This document shows positions 17,801 to 27,900 of a DNA stretch of 53,848 nt, in pieces. The first letter of the stretch is position 1. Every line of letters begins with the position of its first letter. A program made the position numbers and the translations under genes. The notes under the pieces were generated by a model. The model was not told the DNA's origin. It made no database searches and worked only from the letters and a program-made list of their open reading frames with translations. The DNA is taken from the NCBI GenBank assembly GCA_017303975.1, contig JAFLBG010000019.1:1-53848 (forward strand). The letters are read 5' to 3'. The DNA is from Bacteroidota bacterium (GTDB taxonomy: Bacteria > Bacteroidota > Bacteroidia > JAFLBG01).

Positions 17801-19009
17801 ATCTATACAGTGTCGGTTTCAAATGGATTTTGTATGGCAAAAGACTCAGCAACTATTTTTTCGGAGGCTGCAATTGCTGCTATATCAGGTACTTCATCTA
17901 TTTGCTCCGGATCATCGGCTACACTTTCTGCGGCAGCTGCTACTAATTATTTGTGGAGTATAGGCGGAACGGGCACTTCCATTGTTGTTTCTCCAACTAC
18001 TAATTCCTTGTATTCATTAACTGTTTTCGGTCAGTATTGTTTGGATACATCATCTATTGCAATTACAGTAGATGTTCCTCCAACGCTTAGTGTAAGCAGT
18101 AATACGACAATTTGTGCAGGCCAATTGACAACTATAAGTGCAAGTGGAGCTGCAAACTACAGTTGGAGCAATGGTTCTACAACAGCATCTGTATCTATCT
18201 CGCCAACATCAAATACTACTTATACTGTATCGGCCTCAAATGGAGTGTGTCCCCCGGTTATTGATTCTGTAACTATTCAAGTAATGTTGTCTCCAACTGC
18301 AGATGCCGGAATAGACCAGATTGTGTGTGCGTCCCAAACCGCTACAATTACAGCATCTGGAGGGGTAACATATTTGTGGAGTACAGGGCAAACAACGGCT
18401 ACTGTTATTGTAACACCTGTCAATACCGCTGTGTATAATGTAACCGTAAGCAACGGGAATTGTAGTAGTGTAGATTTTGTTACTATTACCGCTTCTTCCC
18501 CTGCTGTGGATGCAGGAAATAATACTACTATTCCTTATGGGCAAAGTGTTGCATTGAATGCTACAGGAGGGGTAACATATAGTTGGTCTCCCGGAGCAAT
18601 GCTTAGTTGTACAACTTGTGCAAGCCCGCTTGCAAGCCCAACGGTATCTACCATGTATTATGTAGAGGCTACAGACAATAATAATTGTACTGCAATAGAT
18701 TCTGTTTATATAACAGTTGAAACTCCCTGCGACCAAGAATTATTTGTTCCTAACGCATTCTCACCAAACAATGATGGACAAAACGATAACTTAGAAATAA
18801 AAGGAGTGAATTGCGTATTGTCGTTGCATGTTACACTTTATAATCGTTGGGGACAAAAAGTTTTTGAGACTACCAACCCAAAAGAATATTGGACAGGGTA
18901 TTTTCAAAATAAACCTGCCGATACTGGGGTCTATTCCTATCTTATAACCGGTAGCGATCATTTAGGCAGTTCAATATCTCTAAAAGGAAATGTTTCACTT
19001 ATCCGGTAA
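14888..19009 (+). CDS. Secreted SBBP beta-propeller / Ig-like protein with T9SS type B sorting domain (1373 aa)
   Basis: The signal peptide ends near residue 25 (LNSMSA). Residues 30-270 match the N-terminal domain that precedes SBBP propellers in Bacteroidota (YLEPNLGQ, IRNVYPGIDWVLYG). Residues 275-750 contain about eight SBBP-type repeats with the pattern WxTYYGGxxxE...D...N.Y..G. A PKD-like domain follows (WNWSFQGSAVPTSSQKNP), then five to six short Ig-like repeats with SGATSYSWSPSTG/NYSWSNGSTT motifs to about 1270. The last 90 residues (PNAFSPNNDGQND...YNRWGQKVFE) are the CHU_C-type sorting domain that directs T9SS export and surface attachment. It probably has a binding or adhesive role. 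It is a lone transcription unit. Confidence 0.92.
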   Translation: MKTNSTLYSLIFLCFISITLNSMSAGFSDTEGWLKNKFVYLEPNLGQIKSPEGFDQDIYYAGHFGTTRFFVTNKGLVYYLSKPATNTTSRKDRQQLALNVDVEKTGVVLDSIAYFRFDMLIEGANIDRNNIVGEEPSIESYNYYLGHCPKGVTQVKKHKKITIRNVYPGIDWVLYGINENGLKYDFVVHPGANANQIQLKYDGIDEINTLENNQSIQFETPFGKIQEGKLFCFQNEKKIAASYQIQNNNVHFNVSNYDKHQQLVIDPPVLIWGTFFGGSNTEDMAFDITTHNGYVYVAGETIEYTAGTGFPTVNPGGTAYVQAYDEWDDFILKFDTTGVLLWVTYYGGTSTEQIPHVTVDNSGNLYMTGNTFSAADFPTQSKPGAYNQLVSGGSREGFVVKFDNTGTRLWATFVGGSLQEFPREIKTDNLGNKYVTGRVNSTNMPLVNPGGGAYFDGTHNGGVWDFFIWKFDAADSLVWSTYYGGTALDEAMAIDIDNSNNLWLVGMTTSTNIPTQNLTGAYNQVANAGQYDAFAIKFNSSHALVWASYVGGSAQYDMFYDVDASVANDIVMVGASNSTNFPTMNPGGGAFFQGTLGTASTNNYRNCVIVKLDNNAAMQWSTYYGGSNPVNFPGDEAWGVVTDNAGDVWVTGSAISVDFPTDGCGGYFKGNVANGEAGESFLLQFSNASARKHATFCGSTLDQDAMYGISFSAPQTIFLTGFQNGINPVPPLQNPGGGAYYQAVKAGGTEVIIQKYRKIIYNPIAQATVSDSVICVGDSINFSDLSYNYYTPVTKWNWSFQGSAVPTSSQKNPANVYYTNQGVYSVTLIASNFCEADTIYKNLYITVNPLPTVQVSPLSVCSGVAADLTASGATSYSWSPSTGLSATIGASVTCSITTATNYTVTGTDALGCVSSSSLAISVVPQPTVSISINDTVCNGQSATITAGGGTNYSWSNGSTTSAINVSPSVSTIYTVSVSNGFCMAKDSATIFSEAAIAAISGTSSICSGSSATLSAAAATNYLWSIGGTGTSIVVSPTTNSLYSLTVFGQYCLDTSSIAITVDVPPTLSVSSNTTICAGQLTTISASGAANYSWSNGSTTASVSISPTSNTTYTVSASNGVCPPVIDSVTIQVMLSPTADAGIDQIVCASQTATITASGGVTYLWSTGQTTATVIVTPVNTAVYNVTVSNGNCSSVDFVTITASSPAVDAGNNTTIPYGQSVALNATGGVTYSWSPGAMLSCTTCASPLASPTVSTMYYVEATDNNNCTAIDSVYITVETPCDQELFVPNAFSPNNDGQNDNLEIKGVNCVLSLHVTLYNRWGQKVFETTNPKEYWTGYFQNKPADTGVYSYLITGSDHLGSSISLKGNVSLIR

Positions 19010-19084
19010 TTGTTTTATTCCCCGTTAGTATGCAATTTCCAATACTCTAAAAAATCAACTATTTTAGGGCTCTAAATTATTAGT

Positions 19085-20638
19085 ATGGCAAACAACGAAG
19101 ATTTATTCAAGAATATTATTTCTCACGCAAAAGAGTATGGATTTATTTTTCCATCAAGCGAGATTTATGATGGATTAAGTGCGGTTTACGATTACGGTCA
19201 ATACGGTGCCGAACTGAAAAAAAACATTCGTGAGTATTGGTGGAAATCAATGGTGTATATGCACGATAATATTGTAGGCATTGATTCTGCCATTTTTATG
19301 CATCCTACAATTTGGAAAGCTTCCGGACATGTGGATGCCTTTAACGATCCATTGATTGATAATAAAGATTCAAAGAAAAGATACCGCGCAGACGTATTGA
19401 TTGAAGAGCATGTTGCAAAGATTGAAACGAAAATTGAGAAAGAAGTTGAGAAAGCAGCTAAACGATTTGGCGAGACATTTGATGTAAAGCTTTACAAAGA
19501 GACCAATCCACGCGTAGTTGAATACCAAACAAAGATTGACGAAATAAATACTCGCTTTAAAACAGCATTAGAGAACAATGATTTGGCAGAGGTAAAGCAA
19601 ATTATTGTCGATTTAGAAATTGTTTGTCCAATATCCGGAAGCCGCAATTGGACTGATGTTCGACAATTTAATTTAATGTTCTCTACGCAAATGGGTTCTG
19701 TAAGCGAAGACTCCGGAACTATTTATTTGCGCCCGGAAACTGCGCAAGGTATTTTTGTAAATTTTTTAAACGTACAAAAAACGGGACGTATGAAAATTCC
19801 GTTTGGTATTGCACAAACCGGAAAAGCCTTTAGAAACGAGATTGTAGCACGCCAATTTATTTTCCGTATGCGCGAATTCGAACAAATGGAAATGCAATTT
19901 TTTATTCGCCCCGGAACAGAAATGCAATGGTATGAATACTGGAAAACAACTAGAATAAAATGGCACGAAGCATTAGGCTTCTCTAAAGAGAATTATCGTT
20001 TTCACGATCATATTAAATTAGCGCATTACGCGAATGCTGCTTGTGATATAGAATTTAATTTCCCATTTGGATTTAAAGAACTAGAAGGAATACATTCCCG
20101 AACCGATTTCGATTTAAAGAGTCACGAAAAATTTTCAGGAAAAAAATTACAATATTTCGACCCGGAATTAAATCAAAATTATGTGCCGTATGTTGTAGAA
20201 ACATCAGTGGGTCTCGATCGTATGTTCTTAGCGGTTTTGTCTGCTTCTTATAAAGAAGAGAAGTTAGAGGATGGAACTAGTCGTGTAGTATTGAGAATTC
20301 CTCCATTTTTAGCGCCAGTTAAAATTGCAATTTTGCCATTGATGGGAAAAGATGGACTGGATGACAAAGCAAAAGAAATTTACAACGAATTAAAGTATAA
20401 TTTCTACTGTCATTACGAAGAAAAAGATTCTATCGGGAAACGTTATAGAAGGCACGATGCCATTGGTACTCCATTCTGTATTACGATAGATCATCAAACA
20501 TTAGAAGATAATACAGTAACTATTCGCTACCGAGATACAATGCAGCAAGAGCGAATTGCAATCCAAGAACTAGTGTCTAAAGTGTCAAAATTGACTGATT
20601 TTAAAGCTATTACAAATTCTTCTCCAACTTTGGCATAG
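19085..20638 (+). CDS. glyS: Glycine--tRNA ligase (alpha2 type)
   Basis: A class II synthetase of 517 residues of the dimeric eukaryote-like/alpha2 type that charges tRNA-Gly. Near the N-terminus is FIFPSSEIYDGLSAVYDYGQYG. Class II motif 2 is seen in FRNEIVARQFIFRMREFEQME and motif 3 in VETSVGLDRMFLAVL. The C-terminal 110 residues (VKIAILPLMGKDGL onwards) form the anticodon-binding domain. The length and motif order are complete. A lipoprotein gene follows after 30 bases and may be co-transcribed. Confidence 0.96.
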   Translation: MANNEDLFKNIISHAKEYGFIFPSSEIYDGLSAVYDYGQYGAELKKNIREYWWKSMVYMHDNIVGIDSAIFMHPTIWKASGHVDAFNDPLIDNKDSKKRYRADVLIEEHVAKIETKIEKEVEKAAKRFGETFDVKLYKETNPRVVEYQTKIDEINTRFKTALENNDLAEVKQIIVDLEIVCPISGSRNWTDVRQFNLMFSTQMGSVSEDSGTIYLRPETAQGIFVNFLNVQKTGRMKIPFGIAQTGKAFRNEIVARQFIFRMREFEQMEMQFFIRPGTEMQWYEYWKTTRIKWHEALGFSKENYRFHDHIKLAHYANAACDIEFNFPFGFKELEGIHSRTDFDLKSHEKFSGKKLQYFDPELNQNYVPYVVETSVGLDRMFLAVLSASYKEEKLEDGTSRVVLRIPPFLAPVKIAILPLMGKDGLDDKAKEIYNELKYNFYCHYEEKDSIGKRYRRHDAIGTPFCITIDHQTLEDNTVTIRYRDTMQQERIAIQELVSKVSKLTDFKAITNSSPTLA

Positions 20639-20668
20639 AATTGGTATTGAGTTAGTAAAACATAAACC

Positions 20669-21865
20669 ATGAACTCTTTTCGTATCAACCAGTTGTTTAC
20701 AACCATTTTAGTTGTAGCTATTTTACTTGGAACGTCTTGCCAAAAATCTACCAAGTTGCTTTATAATGGGCAATATGATTTTGCTATTACTAAGGCAATA
20801 AAACAACTAAAAAAAAATAGAAAGAAAAATTTAGATAAAGAGATTTCTGTTTTAGAACAGGCATATAGCATTGCGAATGATAAGGATAGAACACAAATTG
20901 AGTTTTTGAAAAAAGAAGGAAGGCCTGATTCGTGGGATGACATATTTAATAAATACAGTTGCTTAAAAGATAGGCAAGAGATTGTAGAACGAGCTATCCC
21001 ATTCATTGAAAAAAAAGCCGGTAGAAAATTAAAAATAGATTTGGTAAACTATGACAATGAGCTAATTGTTGCGAAGCAAAAAGCTGCCGAATATTATTAT
21101 GTACACGGAAGTCAGCTGCTAGAAAGAAAAACAAGAGTAGATGCTCGAAATGCATATTATGATTTTAAGCGAGTAAAAGATTATTTTTCTATTTACAAAG
21201 ATGTTGATCAAAAATTGAATCAAGCTCGGTACGAAGGAACAAATCAAGTTTTGTTTGTGATGAAGAATAATACCGGTATGATTATGCCCCAAGGATTTGA
21301 GCAAGAACTGACAAAGATAAGTTTATATGAATTAAACAAAGATTGGACAAACTACAATACTACATTCGACTCCACTAAGTTTTATGATTTTGGGATACTG
21401 GTTAATCTTAAAACGATTGATGTAACTCCCGAGTTGGTTAAGGAGAACACTCACACTAATTCTATACAAGTAGAAGATGGTTGGCAATATGTGCTAGATG
21501 CAAAAGGAAATGTAAAACGAGATAGTGCCGGAAATGACATCAAAGTGCCAAAGTACACAACCATAAGTTGTATGGTAAAAGAAACTAAGCAGAGTAAAAG
21601 AGCCATGGTTTCCGGTTCATTAGATTTTATGAATTTAAAAACAGGTCAATTAATTAAAACGGCTCCAATAACAGCAGAATCTATTTTTGAACATCGGTCA
21701 GGATATATTTCCGGAGATTTACGAGCACTAAAACCGGAGCACAAAATTTTGCAAGGTTCGGCACCTATGCCATTTCCTTCCAGTCCGTCTATGATATTAG
21801 ATGCCGGACAAACACTAAAGAATATGGTAAAAGATATTATTTGGAATAACAAGTATGTATTTTAG
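20669..21865 (+). CDS. Lipoprotein of unknown function (398 aa)
   Basis: The N-terminal signal ends in a lipobox, LLGTSC, with the acylated Cys near residue 25. The first half of the mature part is Lys-rich and helical with TPR-like spacing (YNGQYDFAITKAIKQLKKNRKK). The second half is beta-rich and ends in a helical stretch (ILDAGQTLKNMVKDIIWNN). There is no catalytic motif and I recognise no family. It is likely anchored in the outer or inner membrane facing the periplasm. It lies between glyS and the alpha-2-macroglobulin gene. A weak hairpin terminator follows, so it may end the glyS transcript. Confidence 0.65.
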   Translation: MNSFRINQLFTTILVVAILLGTSCQKSTKLLYNGQYDFAITKAIKQLKKNRKKNLDKEISVLEQAYSIANDKDRTQIEFLKKEGRPDSWDDIFNKYSCLKDRQEIVERAIPFIEKKAGRKLKIDLVNYDNELIVAKQKAAEYYYVHGSQLLERKTRVDARNAYYDFKRVKDYFSIYKDVDQKLNQARYEGTNQVLFVMKNNTGMIMPQGFEQELTKISLYELNKDWTNYNTTFDSTKFYDFGILVNLKTIDVTPELVKENTHTNSIQVEDGWQYVLDAKGNVKRDSAGNDIKVPKYTTISCMVKETKQSKRAMVSGSLDFMNLKTGQLIKTAPITAESIFEHRSGYISGDLRALKPEHKILQGSAPMPFPSSPSMILDAGQTLKNMVKDIIWNNKYVF

Positions 21866-21902
21866 GAATGGTTGCATAGGGTACTCTTTTCTCATTCGCT
21901 TT

Positions 21903-21930
21903 ACCTACTTCATTTTGTAGGTGTTTTATA
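21903..21930 (+). terminator. Weak possible terminator after the lipoprotein gene
   Basis: ACCTAC, eight-base loop, GTAGGT, then GTTTTATAG. The stem is short and the T-run has only four Ts, so termination would be partial at best. Confidence 0.3.
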
Positions 21931-21973
21931 GATTTTTGCATTAAATTACATCATATTGAATACATTATAAATT

Positions 21974-24900
21974 ATGAGAAGAATATATTTAGTAGTACTA
22001 ATTTTAATTCTAGCAATTCTAACAACAACAGCCGCTATTATGTATAAAACTTCGGATAAATCAGATGGGAAGCCGGCTGCTACATACAAGAAAGACTGGG
22101 AAAAAGTCGATTCGCTTACTAACGAAGGACTTGCGAAATCAGCATTGCAAGTGGTTGATGATATTTACAAAAAATCTATTTCCGATAAAAATTCAATACA
22201 ATCTATTAAAGCAATTTTACATCAATTAAAGCTAACATCGTATGTAGATGAAAATTTCTTTAGCACAACCGTTGATAAGCTAAATAAGGAAATAGAGAAA
22301 AGTTCAGCTCCCACAAAAAACATACTTCATTCTATAACTGCTGATATATACTGGCAATACTATCAAAACAATCGTTGGAAATTTTTAGACAGAACGACTC
22401 GTGCAACCGTTACGGAATCCGATATTGAAACATGGGATTTGGCAAAAATTTCGGAGGTGGTAAATTTTCACTATGCTCAATCGCTTGCTAACAAAGATCT
22501 GTTGTGTAATACTTCTATCGCTGACTTCGAGGAAATATTGATTTCTTACGATTCAACTTCTAAAGCCTTGCGCCCCACACTGTTTGATTTTGTTGCCAAT
22601 AAAGCCTTAAGCTATTATTCAACTACTGAATCGGAATTGACAAAACCTGTATATTCCTTCGAATTAAATGATGTTCGCCATTTCGATAGTGCTCCCGTTT
22701 TTGCTAAGCAACTTATTCAACACAAAGATTCCGCTTCTAATAAATTAATGGCATTGAAATTGTTTCAACAACTAATCAATTTGCACCTCACCGACAAACA
22801 GCCGGACGCGCTCTATGACATTGATCTGGCAAGAATACAGTTTGTGTATAATCACTCGGTTTTGGAAAATAAGAATCAAGCCTATTTAAATACCTTAACT
22901 TCTTTAAAAACAAAATGTACCAATCATCCTTTTTATGCAGAAGTGTGTTACGAGCTTGCAAAATACTATATTGGTACAAGTGCCGACTATAAACCTAAAG
23001 AATCTGCCGAACACAAGTGGGATAAAAAAATTGCGTTAGCACTTTGTGAAGAAGGAATAAAAAAATATCCAAATACATTAGGAGCTAATAATTGTACCGT
23101 ACTTAAAAATCAAATTAACTTCAAAAACCTTTCTATTCAGGCGGATCAGGTTTTGCCTAAGGAGGAAACCGGAAAGCTACTTGTTTCTTACACCAACATC
23201 TCTAAATTATATTTTAGAATAATGCAAGTAAGAAATGATTTCAGTGAAATGCAGCACACAGAGAATTACGGCAACGAACAATACGTTAACAAATTACTTA
23301 ACCTAACTCCGCTTCACACGTGGAGTGTAGATTTGCCGGTTGATTCAGACTATTACAGTCATACCGCAGAAATAAAAACGCCTAAACTTTCTTCCGGTCG
23401 ATATGCTATACTATGCAGCAACAGTAGCTCGTTTGAAATGCGTAACAACGGTGTTGCATTTTTAGAGCAAACAATTTCGAATATTGGCTACGCAAAAAAA
23501 AATATAGATGATGGAGGTTCTGAAATTTTTGTATTTGATAGAACATCCGGATTGCCGATAGCTAAAACTGCTATTACATTGTGGGAAACCGAGTATAACT
23601 ATTCTGCCCGCCAGTACAAGCGAAAAAAAGGAGTGACCTATGTAACCAACAAAGATGGCAGTTGTGTAATTACAGAAAAGGGGAGTTATAGAAATTACGA
23701 TTTGCAATTAGTACATAAAGGCGACACGTTGTGGGCAATGAATGATTTGTATTTGTACAAACGAAACAATGAAGTGCGAAAACAAACAAGAACTTTTTTA
23801 TTTACCGACCGTTCAATATACCGTCCCGGACAAACTATTTACTTCAAAGGGCTGGTATTAGAGCAAACGAATGACGAACATGCGATTAAAACGAATCATT
23901 CTTCTGTTGTTACTTTTTATGATGCCAACTATCAAAAAGTATCTTCTTTAAATCTTAAAACAAATGAATACGGAACCTTTTCCGGATCTTTTGTTGCTCC
24001 AATGGGATCTGCTACTGGAATGATGCAAATAAGTAACGAAAATGGTAACACTTCTTTTTCCGTTGAAGAATACAAGCGTCCAAAATTTGAAGTGGTATTT
24101 AACAAGGCAAATGGAAGCTATAAGTTAAATGATAATGTAGAAATAATAGGTAAAGCAAAAGCATACTCCGGAGCCTCAATTGATGGCGCTTCTGTTAAAT
24201 ACAGAATAGTGCGCAATGCTCGCTTTCCTTATTGGTGCTATTGGTGGAGAGGTTATGCGCCTACTTCAGCGGAAATGGAAATAGCGAATGGTGTTGTTGC
24301 AACAAATGATACTGGTGCATTTGTTATTAATTTTAATGCCATAGCTGACAAAAGTGTTTCTAAAGAATTTGACCCAACATTTAATTTTACTATTTATGCG
24401 GATGTAACAGATATAAATGGAGAAACACGTTCGTCCGAAACGGTTGTTTCTGTTGGCTATAAGGCATTGTTGCTAGAAATTGATTGCAGTGAGTATGTTT
24501 CAAAAGAGAAACTGACTAATCTTGAAATTAAGACCACTAACCTTTCCGGAGAGCCGGAACCTGCGGTTGGAGAAATAACTATCTATAAACTTGCATCTCC
24601 TTCTAAAATATATCGCAAGCGTAATTGGAGCGAACCGGAAAAACAACTTTTGTCGAAAACCGAATTTGATAAGTTGTTTCCATCTGATGAATATGCTAAC
24701 GAGCGGGAATTTTCTAGTTGGGCGAAGGAAACCAAAATTGCAGCGATTGATTTTAATACAGCTAAAGAAAAAACAATTAATCTGGAATCTTTCTCCAAAC
24801 AATGGAAGCAAGGTGTTTATGTAATTGAAGGTTCATCTAAAGATAAATACGGAGCAGATGTAAAGTCCATTAATTATTTTACGTTGTTTGGTAATGAGGA

Positions 24901-27900
24901 AAAATCACTCCCTTATTTAACTGCCGACTGGTTCGTTGCTGAAAAGATAAAAGGAGAGCCAGGAGAAAAAGCCGTTGTGAGCATTGGTTCTTCGTATCCC
25001 AACACCCGCATTATTTACGAAATTGAAAGCAACGGAAAAATAGAGAAGCGTGAAACGCTTGTTCTGTCTAACGAGAAAAAGACAATCGAAATTCCTATCG
25101 AAGAAAAACATCGAGGTAATTTTGCAATACACTTTTTCTACGCGAAAGAAAATAGGACATACATCCACAATCAAATCATTACAGTTCCATACACCAATAA
25201 GGAGTTAGATATCATTTTCGAAACATTTAGAAACAAACTGTTGCCGGGAAGTGCCGAAGAATGGACATTAAAAGTAAAAGGTAAAAAAGGAGAAAAAGTA
25301 GTTGCTGAAATGTTGGCAGGAATGTATGACGCATCTTTAGATGCATTTAAGCCTCACAACTGGTATTTTTCTATCTATCAAAATTATTATTCGCGTATTA
25401 CTTGGAATGCAAGTTCAACTTTTGCCTCCTCTCAGTCGGTATTGTTAGCCAGTAATTGGAATACCTATCAAAGCCAGTTGTTTAAAAACTATCATCAACT
25501 CAATTGGTTTGGTCTTGGTTTTGGTGGAGATTATTATAATTTTAGAGGCGCCAGAGGTGGACTTCCTGCTATGATGAGCATGGAAGCAGAAGGTGCTGAA
25601 ATGGACGAAATGGCTCCTAGTGGTGGAGATGGGAAATCTGTTAAGAAAAGAAGTGCCGCAATGGCAATGACAGCAGCGCCTGCAATGATGGGCAAAGCAG
25701 AGGCTACTAATAGCAAAGATGAAGCTGTTGTTGGAAATGCTCTAGAGCAAGGAAAGAAAGTGACTCCCGATTTCTCGGATGTAAAAGTCCGCAGTAATTT
25801 TAACGAAACAGCATTTTTCTTTCCGCAGCTGCAAACTAATGAGAATGGAGAAATCAGCATTAAGTTTACCATTCCGGATGCGCTTACAAAATGGAAGTTT
25901 ATGTCTTTTACGCACACCAAAGATTTAAAATTTGGACTGGCACAAAATGAAGTTGTTACGCAAAAACCGCTAATGGTAGTTCCTAACGCACCTCGTTTTT
26001 TTAGACAAGGAGATAAACTATTTTTCTCTTCGAAAATTACCAATCTCTCAGATAAAGAACAGTCGGGACAAGTGCAATTGTTTTTAATAGATCCGTTCTC
26101 AGGTAAAGCGATAGATGCGGATTTTAAAAATACTAATGCATTAAAATCATTTACGGTAAAAGGCGGATTAAGTATTTCAACGGATTGGGAAGTAATAATT
26201 CCCGACAATGCAGAGGCGGTTACCTATAAAGTTGTTGCAAAAACAGCTGATTATAGTGATGGGGAGGAAATGACAATTCCTGTATTAACCAATAGAATGT
26301 TGGTTACAGAGGCACTTCCACTGCCAATTAGAGGAAAGCAGACAAAAACATATACATTCGATAAATTTATTTCGCAAAATAATAAATCGACCACGCTTCG
26401 TAATCATGCATTAACATTAGAGTTTACAAGTAATCCTGCATGGTACGCAATTCAAGCTCTTCCATATTTAATGGAGTATCCGTATGAATGTGCTGAACAA
26501 ACATTTAGCCGATATTATGCAAATGCTATTGCGCATCATATAGCCAATTCTAAGCCTAAAATTAAAGCGGTGTTTGAGAGTTGGAAAACACAATCTCCGG
26601 ATGCGTTGCTATCTAATCTAGAGAAAAATAAAGAGCTGAAAGCGCTTTTGTTGGAAGAAACTCCTTGGGTGTTGCAAGCAAAGAATGAAAGTGAGCGTAA
26701 GCGCAGAGTAGCCTTATTGTTTGATTTAAATAAAATGAGTTCGGAGTTGGAGTATGCAATAAAAAAACTGCAAAAGATGCAAACCTCTAATGGCGGATGG
26801 CCATGGTTTGAAGGCATGCCGGACGATGCGTACATAACTCAGCATATTGTTTGCGGACTTGGACATTTAGATCATTTAAAAATAAAATCTGTTCGTGAGA
26901 ATGCAGCCGTTTGGAATATGCTTACAAAAGCGGTTCAATATGTAGATGCTCGCATGCAAGACAGATACAATGATTTGCAGAAGTACAAAATGCTTGATAA
27001 ATACACGATTGATCAAATGGCAATTCATTATTTATACACACGCAGCTATTTTAAAGATATAGCAGTAGATAATTCGCACAAGACAGCATTTGATTTTTAT
27101 CTAGCACAAGCATCTAAAAATTGGTTGAAAAATGGCAGATACCTACAAGGGATGGCAGCATTGGCATTGAGCAGGTACAGCGATTCTTCTACACCGAAAA
27201 AAATTCTTGCATCGCTTAAAGAAAATGCAATTGTAAGCGAAGAGATGGGAATGTATTGGAAGGAGAGCTATACGGGCTATTGGTACGAATCGCCCATCGA
27301 ATCCCATGCTATGCTAATTGAAGCATTTGATGAAATAGCTAACGATACCAAAGTGGTGAATGACTTGAAAACTTGGTTGCTAAAAAACAAGCAAACGAAC
27401 GATTGGAAAACAACCAAAGCGACAACCGAAGCTTGCTATGCGCTTTTATTAAGAGGTGAAGATTGGTTAGATACCGAAATAAACTCTGAAATAACCCTTG
27501 GTACAACAAAAATCGATCCTTATAAAATGGATGGGACAAAGGTGGAAGCTGGAACAGGCTATTTTAAAACAACTTGGAGAAGCAGCGATATAAAACCAGA
27601 AATGGGAAATATTACTATTGCAAAAACTAAAGAAGGTATTTCTTGGGGAGCTATGTATTGGCAGTACTTTGAACAGTTAGATAAAATTCCAAGTGCAACA
27701 AACAATCCACTAAAAGTTGCTAAAAAATTATTTGTTGAAACGGTTTCGGATAAAGGACCTGTGTTAACGGCTATTACAGATATAACAAAATTAAAACCCG
27801 GAGATAAAGTAAAAGTGCGAATAGAATTGCGTGTGGACAGAAATATGGAATATGTTCATCTAAAAGACATGCGGGCTTCGTGCTTTGAACCTACCAATGT

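Noticed and set aside
18236-18736. Minus-strand open frame of 166 codons in the Ig-like repeat part of the type B protein
   Set aside because: It is Cys/Ser/Ile-rich and arises from the repeated Thr/Ser/Asn codons of the plus strand; it shows no protein-like domain.
25534-26208. Minus-strand open frame of 224 codons inside the macroglobulin gene
   Set aside because: It is antisense to the conserved A2M domain and has low-complexity Ser/Ala composition.
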